From NCBI GenBank assembly GCA_964529265.1, contig CAZGVW010000249.1, forward strand, positions 1 through 12,469: DNA of 12,469 nucleotides, given 5' to 3'. The DNA is from CAZGVW01 sp964529265 (GTDB taxonomy: Bacteria > Planctomycetota > Phycisphaerae > Phycisphaerales > UBA1924). Each line of letters starts with the position of its first letter. The stretch's first letter is position 1. The notes below the pieces were generated by a model. It saw only the letters and a list, made by a program, of their open reading frames with translations. It had not been told where the DNA came from and searched no databases. Made by a program: the position numbers and the translations under genes. Shown piece after piece: positions 1 to 6,030 of the stretch.

Positions 1-373
1 CGCCAAGGCCCAGCACGAGCGCTCCACGCTGAAGGCCCCCATGGCCGGCGTCGTCGAGGAAGTCATCGTCGGAAAAGGCGAAATGGTGGACGAAACGCGC
101 CCCGTCCTGCGCCTCGTCGTCATCGATCCCCTCGTCATCGATGCCCCCGCCCCCATGGAGCGCGCCATGGCGCTGAATCCGGGCGCCGCGGCATGGGCCC
201 GCTTCAAAGTCGGCGGCGCCGTCGTCGAAGGACGCATCACCCACGTCGCCAGCGTCGCCGACCCCGGCAGCGAAACCCGCACCGTCCGCATCGAAATCCC
301 CAACCGCCACAACATGCCCGCCGGCTCCCACGTCGAAGTCTTCTTCGAACGCCCAAGCCCCGCAGCGCCGTAA
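1..373 (+). CDS. HlyD-family / RND efflux periplasmic adaptor subunit, C-terminal part
   Basis: The reading frame is open from base 2 to the TAA at 371-373, so this is the 3' end of a gene that begins before the window (about 123 residues seen). The start STLKAPMAGVV followed by VGKGEMV is the second half of a biotinyl-lipoyl-like barrel-sandwich domain as found in membrane fusion proteins. It is followed by a beta-barrel-like stretch (LVIDAPAP..., GAAAWARFKVGG) and an end resembling the membrane-proximal domain (TRTVRIEIPN, MPAGSHVEVFF). Such adaptors link an inner-membrane pump to an outer-membrane channel; the pump and channel genes are not in view. The ATG at base 41 lies inside the domain and is not the start. 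Third codon positions are strongly C, like the next + genes. The transported substrate cannot be told. Confidence 0.85.
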   Translation, partial: AKAQHERSTLKAPMAGVVEEVIVGKGEMVDETRPVLRLVVIDPLVIDAPAPMERAMALNPGAAAWARFKVGGAVVEGRITHVASVADPGSETRTVRIEIPNRHNMPAGSHVEVFFERPSPAAP

Positions 374-413
374 AGCGCGCACATCGGGTGGTGGCTTCCC
401 ACCAGTCGGGCGC

Positions 414-440
414 CATGGCCACGGCTTTGCGTGGCTATGC
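414..440 (+). repeat. Hairpin element, copy 1 (10-bp stem, GCTTTG loop)
   Basis: Bases 414-423 (catggccacg) pair with 430-439 (cgtggctatg) around the loop gctttg, with one G-T wobble. The copy at 6200-6226 on the other strand matches at 25 of 27 positions, and the two differences fall on the same stem pair (A-T here, G-C there). It lies 40 bases after the efflux-adaptor stop codon, in the same sense as that gene. A smaller perfect hairpin (tggtgg / ccacca, loop cttc) precedes it at 389-404. There is no T tract, so a classical intrinsic terminator is not supported. A REP-like 3'-end element is the best description. Confidence 0.6.
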
Positions 441-504
441 CGAATTACCCCCCACCCCCCCGGGGCGCAGACCCCTGTTTCTTACCGATAGTGCCGCGAT
501 CTGC

Positions 505-552
505 GCGCACAAAACGCGTCACTGCAGATTTGCGCACAAACCACGTCACTGC
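505..552. repeat. Two direct repeats of 21 bp, 27-bp period
   Basis: Bases 505-525 (gcgcacaaaacgcgtcactg + c) recur at 532-552 with two substitutions, separated by 6 bases. A 27-bp spacing is about 2.5 helical turns. The pair sits about 100 bp upstream of the secreted propeller gene start (656) and just before a possible promoter, so it could be a pair of regulator sites. It could equally be a small duplicated repeat, and no regulator is known. Confidence 0.5.
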
Positions 553-556
553 GCTC

Positions 557-584
557 TTGGATTTCCCTTGACCGCCGATAGAAT
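557..584 (+). promoter_or_regulatory. Possible sigma-70-like promoter for the propeller gene
   Basis: A TAGAAT hexamer at 579-584 resembles a -10 box and has a poor -35 candidate (TTGGAT, 557-562) 16 bases upstream; TTGACC at 568-573 is closer to a -35 consensus but is wrongly spaced for that -10. This is one of the few less GC-rich spots in the gap. A start of transcription near 591 would give a leader of about 65 bases. Weak support only. Confidence 0.25.
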
Positions 585-640
585 TGCAGCCTCGCGACGA
601 GCATCCGCCCTGCCGAGAGATCACGAGAGACCACGACAAC

Positions 641-649
641 AGGAGGAGG
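641..649 (+). promoter_or_regulatory. Strong Shine-Dalgarno sequence for the propeller gene
   Basis: AGGAGGAGG at 641-649 lies 6 bases before the ATG at 656. It selects 656 over the in-frame ATG at 680 (30 bases away) and the upstream in-frame ATG at 584, which would add a tail that does not look like a signal peptide. Such a clear site is rare in this window. Confidence 0.75.
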
Positions 650-655
650 CGTCCC

Positions 656-2296
656 ATGTTCAATCATCACCGTCACCCCATGCGCACCCTCATCGCCGTC
701 ACCGCGCTCACAGCCTCAGCCGCGCCCTGCCTCGCCGTCCTGAACGTCGTCTCCGTCTCACCCGCCAACCATGCCCTCACCGCGCCCCGCGCCACAACCA
801 TCTCCATCGAGTTCGATCAGCCCGTCAACCCCGCCACCATCAACTTCAACAGTTTCCGCGTCTTCGGCCGCTGGTCCGGCCCCGTCCGGGGAGATTTCTC
901 CTTCTCACCCGATAGCCGCACCGTCACGCTCACGCCCGATGCGCCCTTCAGCGCCGGCGAGCAGGTCATGATCACCCTCTCCCACCACATCCAGTCCGCC
1001 GGCGGCGAGGCGCTGCGCCCCTCCGGCCACGGCGCCATCTTCTGGACCAAGGCCGGCGCCGCCGGCTTCGACTACGAAGAAACCCAGTTCATGTCCGTGC
1101 GCACCGGCGGACAGACCCGCCTCTATGGTGGAACCGCCACCGACCTCGATAACGATGGCTGGCTCGATCTCAGCCTCGTCAACGAAGTGAGCGCCGATGT
1201 GCGCGTCCTCATGAACAACGCCGATGGCGCCGCCACATTCTCCGCCGTCGTCCAGCCCGTGAATCCCATCGATGGCGACGGCAGCCCCAACGAGCCCGCC
1301 GATTTCAACAACGATGGAAACGCCGATCTCTGCGTCGCCTGCCCCTCATCCAACTCCGTCTCCATCCTTCTCGGCGATGGCGTCGGCGGCTATGCGCCCC
1401 AGCAGATCGTCGATGTCGGCACCGAGCCCCACGGCATCTGCGCCATCGACGTCGATGGCGACGGCGACCACGACATCGTCAACTCCAACACCATCTCCAA
1501 CAACATGTCCCTCCTTCGCAACAACGGCGCCGGAATCTTCGGAACGCCTGAGTTCTTCGAATCCGGCGGGTTCCGCGAATACGGCGTCTGCGCCTGCGAT
1601 ATGAACGAGGACGGCCTGCTCGATCTCGTCATCGGCACCCGCGACGGCGCCGAAGTCGTCGTCATGCTCAACAACGGCGCGGGCGCGTTCACCAACTTCA
1701 TCACCCGCTCCGGCGCGGGCAACGTCTGGCAGATCAACGCCGCGGATCTCAACGGCGATGGCCACGCCGATGTCGCCACCTCCAACAGCAACAGCAACAC
1801 CGGCTCCATCCTCTTCGGCGATGGAACCGGCTCGGTCGGCGTCCCCACCAACTACCCGACCTCCAGCGGAGTCGTCGCCACCGATGTGGGCGACCTCGAT
1901 GGCGACGGCGACCTCGACTGGGTCCTGTCCCACTTCGGCGGCGGCGAATGGCGCATCTTCGAGAACGATGGCGCCGGCCTCTTCACACTCCGCGAGATCT
2001 TCGAAGCCCCCAGCAACGCCTCCTGCGCCATCCTCCTCGACGCCGACAACGACACCGATCTCGACCTCTGCCTCACCGACGAGATCGCCGACACCATCAC
2101 CATCATGCGCAACACCGCCAACCCCTCCGCCGCGGATCTGAACGGCGACGGCGTCGTCAACAGCGCCGACCTCGCCCAACTCCTGGGCGCCTGGGGCCCC
2201 TGCCCCACGCCCCCCGCCCCCTGCCCCGCCGATCTCAACGGCGATAACTCCGTCAACAGCGGCGACCTCGCCGCGATGCTCGGATCATGGGGGTGA
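656..2296 (+). CDS. Secreted FG-GAP/VCBS seven-repeat propeller protein with Ig-like N-domain and C-terminal dockerin-like tail
   Basis: 546 residues. A signal peptide covers about 1-27 (basic start, TLIAVTALTASAAPCLA). An Ig-like domain at about 30-132 (VVSVSPANHA, ISIEFDQPVNPATI, TLTPDAPFSAGE) resembles the bacterial Big_5/SbsA type. Seven Ca-binding-type motifs then follow at about 163, 216, 265, 315, 364, 413 and 462 (DLDNDGWLDL, DFNNDGNADL, DVDGDGDHDI and so on), a regular 49-53 residue period that fits a seven-bladed FG-GAP/VCBS beta-propeller. The C-terminus has two dockerin-like half-motifs, DLNGDGVVNSADLAQLLGAW at about 494 and DLNGDNSVNSGDLAAMLGSW at about 526, separated by a Cys/Pro linker. 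Such tails are common in Phycisphaerae secreted proteins and are thought to mark surface or extracellular placement. The ligand is unknown. The next gene starts 7 bases after the stop. Confidence 0.9.
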   Translation: MFNHHRHPMRTLIAVTALTASAAPCLAVLNVVSVSPANHALTAPRATTISIEFDQPVNPATINFNSFRVFGRWSGPVRGDFSFSPDSRTVTLTPDAPFSAGEQVMITLSHHIQSAGGEALRPSGHGAIFWTKAGAAGFDYEETQFMSVRTGGQTRLYGGTATDLDNDGWLDLSLVNEVSADVRVLMNNADGAATFSAVVQPVNPIDGDGSPNEPADFNNDGNADLCVACPSSNSVSILLGDGVGGYAPQQIVDVGTEPHGICAIDVDGDGDHDIVNSNTISNNMSLLRNNGAGIFGTPEFFESGGFREYGVCACDMNEDGLLDLVIGTRDGAEVVVMLNNGAGAFTNFITRSGAGNVWQINAADLNGDGHADVATSNSNSNTGSILFGDGTGSVGVPTNYPTSSGVVATDVGDLDGDGDLDWVLSHFGGGEWRIFENDGAGLFTLREIFEAPSNASCAILLDADNDTDLDLCLTDEIADTITIMRNTANPSAADLNGDGVVNSADLAQLLGAWGPCPTPPAPCPADLNGDNSVNSGDLAAMLGSWG

Positions 2297-2303
2297 TGCG
2301 GAG

Positions 2304-2696
2304 ATGACCATGCCGCGGCGAACCATCCAGCAGTTCCGCGAGGAGCGCGCCGCCGGCCAGGCCCGCGTCCTCGACACCGATCACCTCGGCATCAAGCGCT
2401 TTTTCGCGCTCGATTCCGCCGCGTACCGCGATTCGACCGCCGAAGGCGGCCTCGACGCCCGCACCAAGGAACTCCTCGGCCTCGTCGCCTCCGCCGTCCT
2501 GCGCTGCAACGACTGCATCGATTACCACCTCGAGCAGTGCGTTTCCGCCGGATTGTCGCGAAAACAGATCGAAGATGCGCTCAATGTCGCCCTGGTGGTG
2601 GGCGGATCGATCTTCATCCCCCACATGCGCCACGCCGCGCTCTCGCTCGACGAACTCTTCGCCGAAAAGCGCCCCGGCGCACAAAAACACGATTAA
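2304..2696 (+). CDS. Carboxymuconolactone decarboxylase / AhpD-like protein
   Basis: 130 residues, a typical length for the small AhpD-like/CMD family. The core is KELLGLVASAVLRCNDCIDY followed by HLEQC: C68, C71 and H75 form the CxxCxxxH motif, which in AhpD-type members is a redox-active disulfide linked to peroxide reduction or thiol chemistry. The flanking helices (RKQIEDALNVALVVGGS) also fit. There is no signal peptide, so it should be cytoplasmic. It begins 7 bases after the propeller gene and may be co-transcribed with it. An ATG at 2310 has GGAG at 2300-2303 with 6-base spacing and may be the true start, shortening the protein by two residues. No peroxiredoxin partner is in view, so the exact substrate is open. 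Confidence 0.88.
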   Translation: MTMPRRTIQQFREERAAGQARVLDTDHLGIKRFFALDSAAYRDSTAEGGLDARTKELLGLVASAVLRCNDCIDYHLEQCVSAGLSRKQIEDALNVALVVGGSIFIPHMRHAALSLDELFAEKRPGAQKHD

Positions 2697-2701
2697 GCGC
2701 C

Positions 2702-2872
2702 CTAAACCCCGCCTTTTCGATCAATTTCGCCCCGGTCGCGGCTTTCCGCCTCCCGCGCAGCCCGCTCCTGCGCCGCCCTCGCCGCCGCAATCCGGGCCCG
2801 CTTCTTCTCCTCGTCGTCCTCGTACGACACGCCGTTCAGCAGGCAGAGCAGTTTGAACAGTTTCTTGAACAT
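2702..2872 (-). CDS. Small charged helical protein (56 residues), unrecognised
   Basis: This frame runs from the ATG at 2872-2870 to TAG at 2704-2702. It starts MFKKLFKLLCLLNGVSYEDD, an amphipathic basic/hydrophobic helix, and continues with an Ala/Arg/Glu-rich stretch (KKRARIAAARAAQERAAREA) that should be helical and may form a coiled coil. Third codon positions are mostly G or C with G prevailing, as in the end of the neighbouring minus-strand gene, which supports real coding. It starts 36 bases after the transglutaminase-like gene on the same strand, so it could be the last gene of that transcript, and its stop lies 5 bases from the convergent AhpD-like stop. No Shine-Dalgarno site is visible. 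I do not recognise a family. The N-terminal helix could bind a membrane, but that is inference. Confidence 0.55.
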   Translation of the reverse strand: MFKKLFKLLCLLNGVSYEDDEEKKRARIAAARAAQERAAREAESRDRGEIDRKGGV

Positions 2873-2908
2873 GGCGCGAAAAAACCGTGAAAACGATTCA
2901 AAAACCCG

Positions 2909-4462
2909 TCATTCGACGCTCTCGACCTCAATTCTGAGCCGCCCCAGCACCGGCGCCAGGGCCGCCATCGAGTTGATCATCTCCCCCTCCGCCAGGCTCG
3001 ACACCGCGAGCGCAATGTGCGCCGCATCGCTCTGAACATCGTCCTCCAGGGTCGCATCCAGGTCAATCCAGCGCATCTCGCCGTCGATTTCCAGCAGCGC
3101 CTGAGTCCACATGTGGTAGCCGAACACGCCCTCATGCCCCAGGAACTCGTCCACGTAGATCAATCCGCTCGCCACGCGGCTGGGGATGCCCTCCGCCCGC
3201 AGCAGCGCGGCCAGGAGCACGGCGTGCTCCGAGCAATCGCCCTCGCGCGTGCGGCAGACTTCGGACGCGGAGGCGAGGCCGACGTCAAGGCTCTTGGCGT
3301 TGATGAAATCGTGCACGGCGCGACGCAGGCGCTCGGCGCGGAGCGCTTTCGGAGCATCGGCGCGCACGCTCGAGAGCGAGCGGCGGGCGAGTTGCGCGAT
3401 TTCGGGGTCGCTTGGGTCAATCATCATCGAGGCGCCGGTGAAGCGCGCATCGAAGACTTCCGCGGCGGGCGCGGGGGCGGGCGATGTCGTGTTCACCGTC
3501 ACGCGCGCGCGGAGCGCATCGAGTTCCTGAACACGCTGCGCGCCGGCGCTCGGCGGTTCGGGCAGGTCGCCGTCGGGGAGGGAGAGAACGTACGTCGCGC
3601 GGCGCGTGCGGCGCGGGTTGTCGATCCCGCGGCTGGGCTTCACGAGCGTGCTGGCCATGATCTCCGGCGGATTGAGCGGCGAGAGCGCCACTTCCTTCTC
3701 GCTCGCGATGATCGACATCGTGATGCCGCCGAGATTGACTTCGCTGCGGATGGGCTCGCCGTCTTCGGTGACGTATTCGACGCCCTCGACGCCCGGCATG
3801 TAGGACTGGCGCACGCGCCACTTCACGGCGGGCACGGTCTTGCCGAAGGCCTGCGCGGTGGTGCGCTCGTCGATGGTGTAGGTCGCGGTGACGGGGACGA
3901 GGCCGATCATTGGATCGATCGTGGTGACGGAGAACTCCTTCGCGCCTTCATCGAGGCGTTTCTCCATGTATGCGCGAGCCTGGCCCGGTGTGAGCCATTC
4001 GCCGGTGGGCAGCGGCGCTTCGCGCTTCGATTCGCGCTCGCCCTGGACATCCGTGATCCGGACGCCGCTCTCCGTGAACTCATACTTCGTGGTGGCGGGC
4101 TGCTGGCCCATGCGCTGCATGGAGCGCATGCTCAGCGGCATGCCGTCTTCGGTCTCGACGAACACGCCCTCCATGACGATCTGGAGGGGAATCTGCCCGC
4201 GGCCGACCTGGAGCTCCATGCGGGTTTCGGACGTGCGGCGGCCGTTGTCCACGGTTTCGCGCGTGCGCATCCAGCCGGCGCGCTGGCCCCACATCTCGAC
4301 GACGTGCCAGCGCTCCTCGGTGGCGGCGGCGCCCCCCCCGGAAGCCCGGGGCGCGAGGGAGAGGGCAGCCGCGGCGAGTGTGAGGAGGAGGCTCAGGCGG
4401 AGCAGACCGTCGTATCCTGTGCGGAGCAAGGCTTGGCCTCCTGTGGGGTGGATGGGCGCCAT
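2909..4462 (-). CDS. Secreted transglutaminase-like (cysteine protease fold) protein
   Basis: 517 residues from the ATG at 4462. A TTG 36 bases earlier is also in frame, but it would overlap the divergent gene and put extra sequence before the signal peptide. The N-terminus has a hydrophobic stretch (LLRLSLLLTLAAAALSLAPR), a signal peptide or membrane anchor. The C-terminal third is a transglutaminase-like core with its catalytic triad: C410 in TREGDCSEHAVLLAALLRAE, H450 in FGYHMWTQALLEI, and D467 in MRWIDLDAT. Residues about 45-380 are an all-beta-looking region without a motif I recognise. Family members cross-link, hydrolyse or deamidate peptides, and many bacterial ones are periplasmic of unknown substrate. 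Codon third positions change from mainly C in the first 400 codons to mainly G in the last 100, mirroring the strand-composition flip described separately. The reading frame is intact throughout. Confidence 0.85.
   Translation of the reverse strand: MAPIHPTGGQALLRTGYDGLLRLSLLLTLAAAALSLAPRASGGGAAATEERWHVVEMWGQRAGWMRTRETVDNGRRTSETRMELQVGRGQIPLQIVMEGVFVETEDGMPLSMRSMQRMGQQPATTKYEFTESGVRITDVQGERESKREAPLPTGEWLTPGQARAYMEKRLDEGAKEFSVTTIDPMIGLVPVTATYTIDERTTAQAFGKTVPAVKWRVRQSYMPGVEGVEYVTEDGEPIRSEVNLGGITMSIIASEKEVALSPLNPPEIMASTLVKPSRGIDNPRRTRRATYVLSLPDGDLPEPPSAGAQRVQELDALRARVTVNTTSPAPAPAAEVFDARFTGASMMIDPSDPEIAQLARRSLSSVRADAPKALRAERLRRAVHDFINAKSLDVGLASASEVCRTREGDCSEHAVLLAALLRAEGIPSRVASGLIYVDEFLGHEGVFGYHMWTQALLEIDGEMRWIDLDATLEDDVQSDAAHIALAVSSLAEGEMINSMAALAPVLGRLRIEVESVE
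3150..3300. other. Strand-composition (GC skew) switch point
   Basis: Hand counts on the + strand give 30 C to 10 G at 781-840 and 26 C to 13 G at 3121-3180, but 16 C to 26 G at 3361-3420 and 15 C to 30 G at 4561-4620. The sign holds across genes of both directions on each side: to the left + genes end codons in C and - genes in G, and to the right the reverse. The turning point, near 3200, lies inside the transglutaminase-like gene. The polarity (C-rich then G-rich) is the one expected at a replication origin. Confidence 0.6.
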
Positions 4463-4488
4463 GGTAGCGCGCCCGGGCTTCGCTGGCG

Positions 4489-5289
4489 ATGAGTTCAATG
4501 ATCGACACGCACTGCCATCTGACGTTTCCGGATTACGAGGGGCGGATCGACCTGGTGCTGGCGGATGCGCGGGCGGCGGGGGTGACGGGGGCGATCACGA
4601 TCTCGACGACGACGCGGGATTGTCTGGACGCGCTGGACATCGCGTGCGCGCATGAGCGCGTGTGGTGCAGCGCGGGGGTGCACCCGCTCTATTCGGATCG
4701 CGGGCCGCACGAGTGGGCGAACCTGCGGCGCGTGGCGGAGCACGAGAAGTGCGTGGCGTGGGGTGAACTGGGGCTCGACAACCACTACGACAAGCCGCCG
4801 AAAGCGACGCAACTGAGAGTGCTGGAGGAGGAACTGGCGTTCATCGAGGCGGCTCGCCGCGGGGAGGGCGGGCCGGCGATCGACAAGCCGGTGGTGCTGC
4901 ATTGCCGCGATGCGTTCGGCGAGTTGATTCCGATTCTGAAGCGCACGAGTCTCGACCCGGCGCGGTTCGTGTTTCACTGCTTCACGGGGACGCGCGAGGA
5001 CATGCGGATGCTGCTGGATTTCGGGGCGATGGTGTCGTTCACGGGGATCGTGACGTACCGGAATGCGCCGGAGGTGCAAGCCGCGGCGAAGATGGCGCCC
5101 CTGGAGCGGATCATGGTGGAGACGGATGCGCCGTTCCTGACGCCGGAGCCGCACAGGAAGATCCGGCCGAACGAGCCGAAGTTCGTGATGGCGACGGCGC
5201 GGTTCCTGGCGGAGTTGCGTGGGGATGCGTGGGAGGAGTTTGTGGGGGCGATGGATGAGAATGCGGGGCGGTTTTTCGGGGTGCGGTGA
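4489..5289 (+). CDS. TatD family metal-dependent hydrolase (putative 3'-5' DNase)
   Basis: 266 residues, the usual length for the TatD family of amidohydrolase-fold enzymes. All expected metal ligands are visible: H8 and H10 in MIDTHCHLTF, E93 in WGELGLDNHY, H138 in VVLHCRDAF, H163 in FVFHCFTGT, and D213 in VETDAPFLTP. Family members act in the cytoplasm as divalent-metal deoxyribonucleases or related hydrolases, linked in some bacteria to DNA repair and quality control. The second ATG at 4498 would also fit (MIDTHCH is the usual family start), and no clear ribosome site decides between them. The gene is divergent from the transglutaminase-like gene with only 26 bases between their chosen starts. 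Codon third positions are strongly G, unlike the + genes before base 2700. Confidence 0.93.
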   Translation: MSSMIDTHCHLTFPDYEGRIDLVLADARAAGVTGAITISTTTRDCLDALDIACAHERVWCSAGVHPLYSDRGPHEWANLRRVAEHEKCVAWGELGLDNHYDKPPKATQLRVLEEELAFIEAARRGEGGPAIDKPVVLHCRDAFGELIPILKRTSLDPARFVFHCFTGTREDMRMLLDFGAMVSFTGIVTYRNAPEVQAAAKMAPLERIMVETDAPFLTPEPHRKIRPNEPKFVMATARFLAELRGDAWEEFVGAMDENAGRFFGVR

Positions 5290-5305
5290 GGGGGAGAAAA
5301 ATGAA

Positions 5306-5335
5306 CGCAGAGGAGCGCAGAGAGACGCGGAGGGG
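5306..5335. repeat. Three 10-bp tandem units (CGCAGAGGAG-like)
   Basis: Bases 5306-5315, 5316-5325 and 5326-5335 read cgcagaggag, cgcagagaga and cgcggagggg. They sit 17 bases after the TatD stop. From memory, purine-rich sequence of this kind (aacgcagagg...) is dispersed in intergenic DNA of many bacteria. No function is known. Confidence 0.5.
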
Positions 5336-5398
5336 GAGGAATTGTGCGCGTTGAGTTGCGCGAAGTGAAACGGCGCGATTCAAAGAAAGACTGGATGC

Positions 5399-5514
5399 TG
5401 TGCAGGGGCTCTGCCCCTGCAACCCCGGAAAGACGTAGAGGGAGGAGGAAGAGGTAGAGGGGGAGCCCCTCACCCTGACCTCTCCCCACGAAGCGCGGGG
5501 AGAGGGGTAGGAGG
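5399..5514. repeat. Composite intergenic repeat, copy A (two hairpins)
   Basis: About 116 bases almost identical to 6031-6145. The first 45 bases are exact; the rest differs by a few substitutions and one indel. The first part holds a perfect 9-bp stem with TCT loop (tgcaggggc / gcccctgca, 5401-5421). The second part holds cctctcccc / ggggagagg (5479-5487 with 5497-5505). Between them is a purine-rich stretch. Similarity between the two copies may extend weakly upstream (about 5341-5365 against 5990-6016). The end of this copy, TAGGAGG, lies where a ribosome binding site for the next gene is expected. Confidence 0.8.
5509..5514 (+). promoter_or_regulatory. Shine-Dalgarno AGGAGG formed by the end of composite repeat A
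   Basis: AGGAGG at 5509-5514 is 7 bases before the ATG at 5522 and is also the last six bases of the composite repeat. It decides 5522 as the start of the membrane-protein gene. The matching end of copy B (6140-6145) is not followed by an ATG or a credible gene. Confidence 0.55.
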
Positions 5515-5521
5515 CAACGCG

Positions 5522-6019
5522 ATGCTTTCAGCGGGTTGGCGCGCGATGTGGGGCTTTGCGTTTCTCGCGTATCCGGCGGGGGTGGGTGTTCTGCTGATTG
5601 TGGGCGAGCGGGTTGCTGCGGGTGTTGTGGCGATGTTGGTTGCGGGTGGAGTTGCGCTTGGCGCGGCGGGGTTGTGGTGGTGGGTGTCGCGGCGCGCTGC
5701 GCTGCGCGGGGTTTCGGTTGAGCGGCGCGGATCGGCGGAGATGGGGGCGGGGCTGATCGGTGTGGTGGACTCCGCTGCCGGCGGTGATCGGGGGCGCGCT
5801 GGCGATGTGGTGGGGATTGCGTGGGCGGGGCGACGAGGGCGCGGGAGGATTGGAGGCGCCGCCGCCGCCCGCGACGCCACCCGAAATGACTCCGGCGCCG
5901 GTTCCTGCGCCGGCGCGGCCGCCGGAACTGGAAGCCGCGGCGGGGGTTGGGGAGTAGGAGCCCGAGAGCAACAGGCACGGGAGGAGGGGTTGTGTGCGCG
6001 ATTGTGTTGCGCGCGATGA
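5522..6019 (+). CDS. Small multi-span membrane protein, probably frameshifted near 5760
   Basis: The frame starting at 5522 has a good ribosome site. Its first 79 residues look genuine: two hydrophobic spans at about 10-28 (WGFAFLAYPAGVGVLLIV) and 32-53 (VAAGVVAMLVAGGVALGAAG), then a basic loop (VSRRAALRG). After about 5757 the frame turns into a Gly/Ala/Arg-rich string (AWAGRRGRGRIGGAAAARDA) that is typical of wrong-frame reading in GC-rich DNA. The +1 frame from 5760 instead continues with a third span and an ordinary Pro-rich tail, so one extra base between 5757 and 5769 would explain both halves. The intact product would then be about 145 residues ending at 5957. I do not recognise a family. 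It sits between the two composite repeats, which could mean a mobile or recently duplicated segment, but no transposase is seen. Confidence 0.5.
   Translation: MLSAGWRAMWGFAFLAYPAGVGVLLIVGERVAAGVVAMLVAGGVALGAAGLWWWVSRRAALRGVSVERRGSAEMGAGLIGVVDSAAGGDRGRAGDVVGIAWAGRRGRGRIGGAAAARDATRNDSGAGSCAGAAAGTGSRGGGWGVGAREQQAREEGLCARLCCAR
5760..5957 (+). CDS. Displaced C-terminal part of the 5522 membrane protein (+1 frame)
   Basis: This frame opens after a TGA at 5754-5756. It can begin at GTG 5760 and ends at TAG 5955-5957. It encodes one hydrophobic span (LPAVIGGALAMWWGL) followed by an acidic and proline-rich tail (PPPPATPPEMTPAPVPAPAR) that looks like natural protein sequence. Joined to the 5522 frame by skipping one base it gives a continuous three-span protein. 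It could alternatively be a separate small gene starting at GTG, but no ribosome site precedes that codon. Confidence 0.4.
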   Translation: MWWTPLPAVIGGALAMWWGLRGRGDEGAGGLEAPPPPATPPEMTPAPVPAPARPPELEAAAGVGE

Positions 6020-6030
6020 GCGGAGGTTGA

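Noticed and set aside
389..404. Short hairpin considered as an intrinsic terminator of the efflux-adaptor gene
   Set aside because: Only 6 bp of stem and no T tract follows; it may be part of the repeat region instead.
455..468. 14-base string (seven C, then GGGGCGC) repeated exactly at 11740-11753
   Set aside because: In DNA this GC-rich, exact 14-base matches of G and C are expected by chance in a 12-kb window.
2873..2908. A-tract-rich gap considered as part of an origin of replication near the skew switch
   Set aside because: No DnaA-box-like 9-mers or clustered repeats could be found nearby, so it is mentioned only as context.
3017..4492. Long + strand open frame (about 490 codons) opposite the transglutaminase-like gene
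   Set aside because: Arg/Ala/His-rich composition without domains; the minus strand carries a signal peptide and a full catalytic triad.
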